DNA from: CAZSSM01 sp964609385
GTDB taxonomy: Bacteria; Planctomycetota; Planctomycetia; Isosphaerales; Isosphaeraceae
Length of the DNA: 64,000 nt
Direction: 5' to 3'
NCBI GenBank assembly: GCA_964609385.1
Contig: CAZSSM010000023.1
Span: forward strand, 1-64,000
Below the pieces are notes generated by a model. That model saw only the letters and a list, made by a program, of their open reading frames with translations, was not told the DNA's origin and searched no databases. The translations under genes and the position numbers were made by a program. Below, piece after piece: positions 1 through 7,356 of this stretch; position 1 is the stretch's first letter, and each line of letters begins with the position of its first letter.

Positions 1-255
1 CAGGCGCGGCGGATCCACGCGGGGCGAGGCGAGCCAGAAGGCCATCACCGCCGAGAGCGGCGTCCCGACCGCGAGGAGGGCGGCGACGAGGGGGATGACC
101 TCGCACGAACAGAACGGCGCGATCCCCCCGACGAGGGCGGCTCCGCCGATCGCCCGGCGCTCGCGGCCCGACAGGGCGCGGCCGATCACCGCCTCCGCAC
201 CGGGCGCCCCCACCCAACCCGCCCGCGGGCCGGGCCCGACGGTCCCGCAACCCAT
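1..255 (-). CDS. Permease (ArsP/SO_0444-like) N-terminal part, cut by window edge
   Basis: The minus strand encodes a stretch containing APFCSCEVIPL, then a hydrophobic helix and ASPRVDP, which is the signature of the putative permease family (DUF318-like; ArsP and Cu/Zn efflux relatives). The C-terminal bulk lies left of the window. The first ATG in frame is at 255, with no recognisable Shine-Dalgarno. The residues before the signature are Gly/Pro/Ala-rich and contain no membrane helix, although family members normally carry one or two helices there. The DNA is about 75 percent GC and changes abruptly to much lower GC beyond about 290. The gene is therefore either 5'-truncated, rearranged, or affected by an assembly join. 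Family call is good; integrity is doubtful. Confidence 0.6.
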   Translation of the reverse strand, partial: MGCGTVGPGPRAGWVGAPGAEAVIGRALSGRERRAIGGAALVGGIAPFCSCEVIPLVAALLAVGTPLSAVMAFWLASPRVDPPRL

Positions 256-1344
256 CGAATCAACGCTGCAAGGCGAAGTAGAAACATTTGCCGAAGGTCG
301 GCACGATGGGCGCGGGCAGTACGGGGTTTGTCGTTCCCATTGGGTCACAACACCAGTTTTGCGATCTCGGAATCGAAAAATCTGTCGATGAGTCGGTCGT
401 GGCGATGGCGAATACCGGCTGTGCGGATCTCAAATCGGGTGCTGGGGACATGCAGAGACGCATGATGGGGTCTGAATCGAGGGCGACCAAGGTTCCGATG
501 ATTTGCGCATCGTTCCAGCAGATCAGCTTGGGATTCAGGGAACAGTTTCATAAAATAGTTAGCTAACGTCGCAAATCTATAAGAATAATCTAAGAAACTC
601 GTCTGCAATTTAGCACCAACACCTAAAGCATAAAATAACGGAAGAAATGAGTGAGAGTTGGGTGTAGGTAGCCATCGAAACGACTCGTTGAGTGCGGGAT
701 CGAATGAGTCGACATGGAGGGTCGTATTTTGGGCGACGTCGACGTTCGGAGGCTGGGTTGTCGACTCGTGGAGAGTGAAAGTCTGTGGAATTTCCAGGCA
801 AATTAACCGATCGGGCCGGTCGGAACTGGTTTTGGTGGTGGCGATCGAGCGAGCGAGCCGCATCATAACCCCCGAAATGCTGAGCCGAACGGGAACGTGG
901 ACGAACAATGCCAAGACCGCTCCCGATCACCGTTCGGTCCCGATCCCCTCGGAAACGCAGAGCGATCGGGAACACTGGAGTGGTGAGATGGACTTTTGGG
1001 GATGGGCTTTCGCGAGTCGATCGGAGGGGGACGTGACCTGGGGACGGGCCCGATCCGTTCTTTGGGAACATAACATGAGACGTGTCGGGTTCTTGGAAAA
1101 GCCGACCGAGGTCCGCGCAGCATAGCCGGTCCAGCCGGAAATCGCCTTGTGGTTCCCCCAAAGCGTTCGATGTCAAGGTCCCTTGCTTCGCGAGCCCCTC
1201 AACAGGTGAGCGCAGGTGCGGGCCAGATTTGGCGTATTGTCCCGATGGGGTCCCTCGGTAAGATCGGACGCCGAGCGAGCACCGAAGCCGCGACGATCCG
1301 CCCGGGAGCCGGGACAGTCCGGCCGAAGGAGGAGGCCCGGTCCG
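256..1344. other. Long intergenic region, no supported gene
   Basis: No frame here has a recognisable domain or convincing codon use. Minus-strand frames at 345-914 and 610-1746 are open, but the first matches nothing recognised and the second runs across pdxH. The segment 330-800 is clearly less GC-rich than the rest, and 545-600 is AT-rich with the palindrome TTAGCTAA. A Shine-Dalgarno for pdxH (AAGGAGGAGG) sits at 1326-1335. Confidence 0.6.
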
Positions 1345-2001
1345 ATGACCACGACCCGAACGATCGACTTCCGCACCGAGTACACGCGGGCCGGCTTGCA
1401 CGAGTCGGACCTCGATCCCGATCCGATCGCGCAGTTCATCCGCTGGCTGGAACAGGCGATCGGACATGGCTTGGAGGAGCCCAACGCCATGACGCTGGCA
1501 ACTGCCGATGCGGAGGGGCGACCGTCGGCTCGTGTGGTCTTGCTGAAGTCGTACGATGCGCGGGGGTTCGTTTTCTACACCAATTACCAGAGCGCCAAGG
1601 CAGAAGCATTGGAGGTGAATCCGCGGGCCTGCCTCAATTTCTTCTGGGCACCGTTGCAACGTCAGGTCCGGATCGAGGGTGCTGTCGAGCGCGTCGACCA
1701 CCGGGAGAGCGACACCTACTACCGTTGTCGTCCCGAGGGCAGCCAATTGGGAGCCTGGGCTTCGCCTCAGAGCCGCGTGATCGCCGATCGCAACGAACTA
1801 GAGGCAGCTCTCGAGCAAGTCAAGCAACGACGGGACGCCGCCGACGGATCGCTGGAACGTCCTCCGTTCTGGGGGGGATACCGCGTCGTCCCCGAACGGA
1901 TCGAGTTTTGGCAAGGTCGTCCCAGTCGGCTCCACGACCGGCTCCGATACCGACGGATCTCCGAAGCACCCGGTTGGGTCATCGAACGGTTGGCTCCCTG
2001 A
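1345..2001 (+). CDS. pdxH: Pyridoxamine 5'-phosphate oxidase
   Basis: FMN-dependent oxidase converting pyridoxine or pyridoxamine 5'-phosphate to pyridoxal 5'-phosphate in the cytoplasm, the last step of PLP synthesis and salvage. The 218-residue product has the family's expected length. Visible motifs are ARVVLLK, FYTNYQSAK, RQVRIEG, the SQLGAWASPQS segment and the C-terminal EFWQGRPSRLHDR that binds FMN and substrate. The ATG at 1345 was chosen because AAGGAGGAGG lies 9 bases upstream and the protein then begins like its homologues; the longer upstream reading adds 43 residues of non-conserved sequence. The next gene starts two bases after the stop, so the two are probably co-transcribed. 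Confidence 0.96.
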   Translation: MTTTRTIDFRTEYTRAGLHESDLDPDPIAQFIRWLEQAIGHGLEEPNAMTLATADAEGRPSARVVLLKSYDARGFVFYTNYQSAKAEALEVNPRACLNFFWAPLQRQVRIEGAVERVDHRESDTYYRCRPEGSQLGAWASPQSRVIADRNELEAALEQVKQRRDAADGSLERPPFWGGYRVVPERIEFWQGRPSRLHDRLRYRRISEAPGWVIERLAP

Positions 2002-2003
2002 TC

Positions 2004-2492
2004 ATGGATGAGCAGCCGATCGGTGACCCCCGACTGCTGGCGGTGGATCTGGGACTGCGGACAGGCCTGGCCTGCTACGGCCACGACGGCCGTCTGCGCT
2101 GGTACCGTTCACAGCACTTCGCCGATCGGACGACGCTCCGACGTGGGGTCCGGGGCGTGCTGGTGGCCGAGTCGGCGTTGGCCCATCTGGTCTTGGAGGG
2201 GGGTGGTCCGATCGCCGAGGTCTGGGCTGGCCAGGCCACACGTCGGTCGGTCGCGGTCCATTTGCTGGCCGCTGAGCATTGGCGCGCCGGCCTCTTGCGT
2301 CCCAATCAGTATCGCGATCGCCAACACGCCAAGCGGTCCGCCGACGCGATGGCCCGCGCGGTCATTCTCTGGTCGAGTCTCCGACGTCCCACCGCGCTCC
2401 GCCACGATGCCGCTGAGGCGATCCTGATCGGGCTCTGGGGTGTCCACCATGTCGGTTGGTTGGATGCGTTGCCCGATCTGACCGACTGCTGA
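2004..2492 (+). CDS. RuvC-like / RNase H-fold protein
   Basis: A 162-residue protein with the acidic-residue pattern of RuvC/RNase H-fold nucleases: LLAVDLG near residue 15, LVLEGGG with E65, and RHDAAEAILIG with D135 and E138 near the C-terminus. This resembles Holliday-junction resolvases and YqgF relatives but is not canonical RuvC, which carries additional conserved segments. It begins two bases after the pdxH stop with a weak ribosome-binding site, suggesting translational coupling. A role in DNA or RNA cleavage is inferred from the fold only; the substrate is unknown. Confidence 0.7.
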   Translation: MDEQPIGDPRLLAVDLGLRTGLACYGHDGRLRWYRSQHFADRTTLRRGVRGVLVAESALAHLVLEGGGPIAEVWAGQATRRSVAVHLLAAEHWRAGLLRPNQYRDRQHAKRSADAMARAVILWSSLRRPTALRHDAAEAILIGLWGVHHVGWLDALPDLTDC

Positions 2493-2697
2493 TCGCCGTC
2501 AACGTGTTGGGTCAGGCCGACTTGGTCGAGCCGCACCAAGGTCATGAGATTGACCCGAGGCTTCGGGGCTGGGGCCAAAGCAGCTTGCACGCGTTGTGAT
2601 CGACGTCGCGTTGCTGGTCAGACCGCGACTAGGCTAGAGTGCTAGAACATCCCCGAGTCGGACACCCCGACATGCGTCAGTAGATCAGGGTCGCGTC

Positions 2698-4566
2698 ATG
2701 GCTGAGGCAGATCACAAGTTCCAGATCAACCTGCGAGGGATCATTGACCTTCTGTCGAACCACCTCTACAGCGGTCCGCAGGTCTATCTTCGGGAACTGT
2801 TGCAGAATGCCGTCGACGCGATCCGGGCGCGGACCGATCGAGACCCCGATCATCAAGGGCTGATCCAGGTCGAGATTCTGGGTGGGACCAATCCGGACGA
2901 ATCGGACGCATTGCGTTCGCAATCCGCGCGAAGACCGACCTTAATGGTCCAGGATAACGGGATCGGTCTGACCGAGCCGGAGATCCATCAGTTCCTCGCC
3001 ACGATCGGGCAGAGTTCCAAGCGGGATGCTCTGGGGGAGCGGACCGGCGATTTCATCGGCCAGTTCGGGATCGGCCTGCTCTCGGGCTTCGTGGTGAGCG
3101 ACGAGATTGTTGTGCTGACCCGTTCGGCACGAACATCGGGGCCCGCCTTGGAGTGGCGGGGTCGCCCGGACGGAACCTATCGTCTGCGCACGCTGGAGGC
3201 GGACGTCGCGCCGGGCACACGTGTTTTCCTGACCTGTAAGGCGGGTGCTGAGGAATTCTTCGAGCCCGAGCGGGTCGCCGGGTTGCTGGGCCATTACGGC
3301 GGGCTCCTCCGGTTCCCGATCCAGTTGATCGAGGCTGGATCGACGCGCCAAATCAATGACGAGCCGCCGCCATGGCGTCGACGTTTCGCTGGGTCGAAGC
3401 AGGCCCACCAGGCTTACCTGGACTACGGTCGACAGGTCTTAGAGCTAGATGCCTTTGATGCGATCCCGCTAACGAGCCAGGCGGGTCAGGTCGAGGGGAT
3501 CGCGTTGGTCTTGCCCTACGCGCCCAACCTGGCCAGTCGTCCGACGCACCGCGTCTATCTGAAGAGTATGTTGCTCTCGGAGCAGGCCGAAGGCCTTTTG
3601 CCCGACTGGGCCTTCTTCGTCAAATGCATCGTCAACGCGGAGGATCTGCGACCGACCGCCTCGCGTGAGGGGTTCTATGAGGATCAGACCCTCCAGGAAG
3701 CGCGGGAGGCCCTCGGTCATGCCCTCCGCGATTACCTGGTGCAATTGGCCGATCGCGACCCGCAACGACTCCAGCGGTTGATTCGACTGCACGACCTGTC
3801 GATCAAAGCGTTGGCTGTCCAAGACGACGCGTTCTATCGGATCTTCATCGACTGGCTGCCCTTCGAGACCTCGATGGGTGTCATGACCCTCGGGGAGTAT
3901 CGGATGACCAACCGAGTCGTCCGCTACGCCACCAATCTCGACCAATTCCGCCAGATTGCTCGGGTCGCCGCAGCGCAGAATATGTGCGTCATCAATGGAG
4001 CCTACGTTTATAATACAGAGCTTCTGGATAAGCTTGACCGAATCTTCCCGGGCGAGACGACGGAGGTCGTCGACCCGACCGGCCTGATGCAGGGGTTCGA
4101 GGACCTGGACGAAGCCGAATGGGAGGAGGCTTCCTGGTTCGTCCAGGAGGCCGAACGGATCTTGGAACCCTCGCGTTGCGGCATCGAACTGAAACGGTTT
4201 CAACCCGTCGAATTGCCCGCGCTCTACAGCACCAGTGCCGAGGGCGACTTCCATCGTTCCGTCGAGCAGGCGCGCGAGGTCAGCAACGAGCTGTGGTCCG
4301 GCGTCCTGGAAGACCTGGCCGAGTCGACGGCCGATGCGGTCCACGCATATCTCTGCTTCAATTATGATAACCCTCTCGTCCGCCGCCTGGTCGGGCTGAC
4401 AGATCGGAAGTCGACGCTGCTGCAACGAGCCGTCGAAATGCTCTATGTCCAAGCGCTGCTCTTAGGCCATCACCCGCTGAATGCCCGCGAGATGGTCCTG
4501 CTCAACCAAGGATTACTCGACCTGATCGAATTCGGTTTGGGAGACCTCGACGACCGCAGCAACTGA
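2698..4566 (+). CDS. HSP90 family chaperone (HtpG-like)
   Basis: ATP-dependent chaperone of 622 residues. The N-terminal GHKL ATPase domain shows RELLQNAVDAI (catalytic Glu and Mg-binding Asn), DNGIGLT and GQFGIGLLSGF. The middle domain follows with RVYLKSMLLSEQ and ADDLRPTASREGF-like features (NAEDLRPTASREGF is present). The C-terminal third is divergent from E. coli HtpG. It is followed, 121 bases downstream on the same strand, by two paralogous proteins of unknown function, which may be partners. No heat-shock operator was recognised upstream. Confidence 0.9.
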   Translation: MAEADHKFQINLRGIIDLLSNHLYSGPQVYLRELLQNAVDAIRARTDRDPDHQGLIQVEILGGTNPDESDALRSQSARRPTLMVQDNGIGLTEPEIHQFLATIGQSSKRDALGERTGDFIGQFGIGLLSGFVVSDEIVVLTRSARTSGPALEWRGRPDGTYRLRTLEADVAPGTRVFLTCKAGAEEFFEPERVAGLLGHYGGLLRFPIQLIEAGSTRQINDEPPPWRRRFAGSKQAHQAYLDYGRQVLELDAFDAIPLTSQAGQVEGIALVLPYAPNLASRPTHRVYLKSMLLSEQAEGLLPDWAFFVKCIVNAEDLRPTASREGFYEDQTLQEAREALGHALRDYLVQLADRDPQRLQRLIRLHDLSIKALAVQDDAFYRIFIDWLPFETSMGVMTLGEYRMTNRVVRYATNLDQFRQIARVAAAQNMCVINGAYVYNTELLDKLDRIFPGETTEVVDPTGLMQGFEDLDEAEWEEASWFVQEAERILEPSRCGIELKRFQPVELPALYSTSAEGDFHRSVEQAREVSNELWSGVLEDLAESTADAVHAYLCFNYDNPLVRRLVGLTDRKSTLLQRAVEMLYVQALLLGHHPLNAREMVLLNQGLLDLIEFGLGDLDDRSN

Positions 4567-4687
4567 TCCGGGGCCGGACCAGACCCGAGAACCCCGGTCC
4601 AGCCGATCCCCCAGACCCGACCGAGAGCTGATCGTCCCCATCATCCCCGCGCAACCGATAAACCTGGCATTTGAGGATCGGACAGGC

Positions 4688-5806
4688 ATGAGCGGTGAGG
4701 TCGACGCGCAGATCGAGGAACTTTGTGAACAGGCCCGAGTCGTCCCTCGGAGTCGGGTCCGGGTCGCCCTAATCGAGGAGGCGATCCAGTTGGCCGATGC
4801 GCACCGGCTGGCTGATCGGGCTTACTCGTTACGCAAGTGGTTGGTTGAAGAGACCACGCTTAACGGTCAGGGCGAAAAAGCCTTGGTGGCCTTCTCGTGG
4901 TGCCTTGCCCATGCCGATCGCGACCCAGACCATCAGGACTGGCACCGCTTGCTCTGGCAATATAAGTGGATCGCTCCCAACCTGCCGGCGTTCCCTGAGA
5001 TCGAGCGGGAGCGGATCGAGAGCGTCGCCGAGGACATGAGTCGTCGGTTCGCGCGTCTGGGGGCTTCGGCCAACGTGATCGCCCACAAGAGATGCATGAT
5101 TGCCCTGCAAATGGGTGACTTCGAGGAGGCCGAACGATTTCATCGGGAATGGGCGGGCTCGGAGCGTGGATTGCTCAGCGATTGCCCCGCCTGTGAACTC
5201 AATGAACAAGTCTACTATCAGGCGATGACCGGCGGTGACGACGAAGCCTACCGTCTGGCCGCCCCGATCCTACGCGACGAACTCTCCTGCGAAGAGATTC
5301 CGCATCTGACCTTGGCCACGCTGTTGGGTCCGTTGACGCGGTTGGGTCGGTTCGACGTGGCCGACCGCCTCCAGCGCCGGGGCATCGCCCTGATTCGCGG
5401 CAAACCGCTGTACATCGGTCGAATCGGTGCCCACCTGAGTTATCTGGCCATCCGAGGCCGACTCCTGACGGGTTGCCGCGTCTTCGAGTCGCACCTGGGG
5501 ATCGCTTTGGAGACTCGCGAGGTCCTCAGCCGGTTTCACTTTCTGCTGGGGGCTTGGTTTCTGCTCCAACGCCACCAGCGTGTCGGCCGGAATCAGATCC
5601 GGCTCCGACTGTCTCCAGCCTTCCCGGAGCATCGCGACTGCGGTCTCTACGAAGTCGATGCGCTGGCCGACTGGTTCCGGAGCGATTTGCTTCGGATCGC
5701 CGAACTGTTCGATCGTCGCAATGGAAATCGCTACCACTCTCGACTAGTCGCCGAGGTCGCGCGCTGGCACGATCTGGTGTCGCCCGCGCCTCGGGCCGAC
5801 ACCTGA
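4688..5806 (+). CDS. Helical-repeat protein of unknown function, copy 1
   Basis: A soluble 372-residue protein, mostly alpha-helical, with TPR-like spacing of small and hydrophobic residues. It shares with the next gene the segments LADxHRLADRAY, KALVAFSWCL, the GDxEEAExxHR helix and a C-terminal FDRRNGNxYxS segment, so the two are tandem duplicates. I do not recognise a named family. No signal peptide or membrane helix is visible. Location directly after the HSP90 gene suggests a client-handling or co-chaperone role, which is inference. Confidence 0.7.
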   Translation: MSGEVDAQIEELCEQARVVPRSRVRVALIEEAIQLADAHRLADRAYSLRKWLVEETTLNGQGEKALVAFSWCLAHADRDPDHQDWHRLLWQYKWIAPNLPAFPEIERERIESVAEDMSRRFARLGASANVIAHKRCMIALQMGDFEEAERFHREWAGSERGLLSDCPACELNEQVYYQAMTGGDDEAYRLAAPILRDELSCEEIPHLTLATLLGPLTRLGRFDVADRLQRRGIALIRGKPLYIGRIGAHLSYLAIRGRLLTGCRVFESHLGIALETREVLSRFHFLLGAWFLLQRHQRVGRNQIRLRLSPAFPEHRDCGLYEVDALADWFRSDLLRIAELFDRRNGNRYHSRLVAEVARWHDLVSPAPRADT

Positions 5807-5959
5807 GCCGTCGATTCTCCAGGGGTCGGCCTCGAGACATGGCTTCGATTGCTTCCTTCGCCCTACAAGGTCCTCGCCCCGTTGACGTTGACCCACGGTG
5901 GAGCTCCCCGAGCGGGGAGCGTTCCCGGTCCAGGATGGATCTCCGGAGAGTCGCGAACG

Positions 5960-7147
5960 ATGGCGCTACCTCAGTCTTGGTCCGATCCCCCGAGACCCGG
6001 CGACGATTCCGACCCAACCGCCCAGGTCGACGCGATCCTTGAAGGCCTCGAAGGGATGGCTCCCGGGCCGCAACGCTTGGCCTTGGCCGAGCAGGCCGTT
6101 CACTTGGCCGACCATCATCGCCTGGCCGACCGCGCGTACCTTGGCCGGGTCGAGTTGTCCCGTGCGGCCACGTACGCCGGTCGCCCCGACAAGGCCGTCG
6201 TCGCCTTCTCCTGGTGCCTGCACCGGCCCGATGCCTGCCCTGATCCACAACTCTATCAGTTGCACATTCTCTCGGAGATGCCTACCGTCGTCGATCAACT
6301 GGCCAAACTTCCTCAAATGCCCCGCCGACGGATCGTCGCGCTGGCCGACGAGATGGAACAGCGACATGATGCGGCCGGACTCAGCCTCAAGTCGGCCCGG
6401 CTGAGCCGACACATTGCCGCCCTGTTCATGGGCGATCTCGAGGAGGCCGAGAACCTGCATCGGCTCTGGCAGCAGACCCCTCCGGATCTGTTCAGCCCCG
6501 AACCGCCCGATGACCGCTTCTTCACTGTCCAGTGGCTGGCCAATTCGGGACGCGATGGCGAGGCCCTGGAGGTCGCCCAACCGGTCCTTAGGCGTTACGG
6601 GAGCCGGCTGATCACCGAGTCGACCAACCCGTTCCTCTATCACGGCCTGCCGACCATCGTCCTGCTCCCCTTGATCCGAGAGGGGCGGTTGGACGAAGCG
6701 GACGTCCTTCAGCGACGATGCCTGCCGCAGTTGACGCCTTGGCCGTTCTGCCTCAGCTTCTTCGCCGGTCACGCCCTGACCGCCGCGGTGCTTGGGCGGC
6801 TCGATGAGGCCCTAGCGATGATTGGTAAGCACCTCCATCACGCAGCGATCACTACCGATGTGCTCGACCAATTCAGCTTCTTTCGCGCCGCCTGGTTCGT
6901 CCTCGAACGCGCCCGACGTGATGGTCGGACCCAACTCCCCTTCTCAATCCCTGGACAACTCAGGCTCGGCGCTGAGCACCCGCGTTGTGACATCGTGCGG
7001 GCCGTCGCCTGGTTCGGTTCCGAGGTCCAACGCCTGGCCGACCAATTCGATCGTCGCAACGGCAACGCCTATATCTCCCAACAGATCAACCGCGTGGAAT
7101 GTCTCCACGATTATGCACGGCCGATTCAACGGCCCACCTCTGACTGA
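5960..7147 (+). CDS. Helical-repeat protein of unknown function, copy 2
   Basis: A 395-residue paralogue of the preceding gene, with the same order of conserved blocks: LADHHRLADRAY near residue 55, KAVVAFSWCL near 80, GDLEEAENLHR near 160 and FDRRNGNAYIS near the C-terminus. The ATG at 5960 is preferred because GGAGAG lies 9 bases upstream; an earlier ATG at 5849 would add 37 residues of Pro/Gly-rich sequence absent from copy 1. TPR-like helical pairs are likely. Function unknown; it is expected to act with copy 1 and possibly HSP90. Confidence 0.7.
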   Translation: MALPQSWSDPPRPGDDSDPTAQVDAILEGLEGMAPGPQRLALAEQAVHLADHHRLADRAYLGRVELSRAATYAGRPDKAVVAFSWCLHRPDACPDPQLYQLHILSEMPTVVDQLAKLPQMPRRRIVALADEMEQRHDAAGLSLKSARLSRHIAALFMGDLEEAENLHRLWQQTPPDLFSPEPPDDRFFTVQWLANSGRDGEALEVAQPVLRRYGSRLITESTNPFLYHGLPTIVLLPLIREGRLDEADVLQRRCLPQLTPWPFCLSFFAGHALTAAVLGRLDEALAMIGKHLHHAAITTDVLDQFSFFRAAWFVLERARRDGRTQLPFSIPGQLRLGAEHPRCDIVRAVAWFGSEVQRLADQFDRRNGNAYISQQINRVECLHDYARPIQRPTSD

Positions 7148-7356
7148 ACCGATCGGTTCTCGCGAACGTTCAATCGGTCCAGCGCCCTTGGCCCTGGGAT
7201 GCGATGCTCTGAGGCGACTCGGCCGACCCGATGTTGTTGGTGAACAACGGGCGGATCTGGGCCCGATTGCCAACGGCCGACCCACTGGGTTAGGGTGAGG
7301 TCCCCACGATATCAGCGGCGGCGCGTCTGTTCTCTCTCCCGATCTGGAGTCCTCCC

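Noticed and set aside
610..1746. Minus-strand open frame of 378 codons
   Set aside because: It overlaps pdxH over 400 bases and shows no recognisable protein features.
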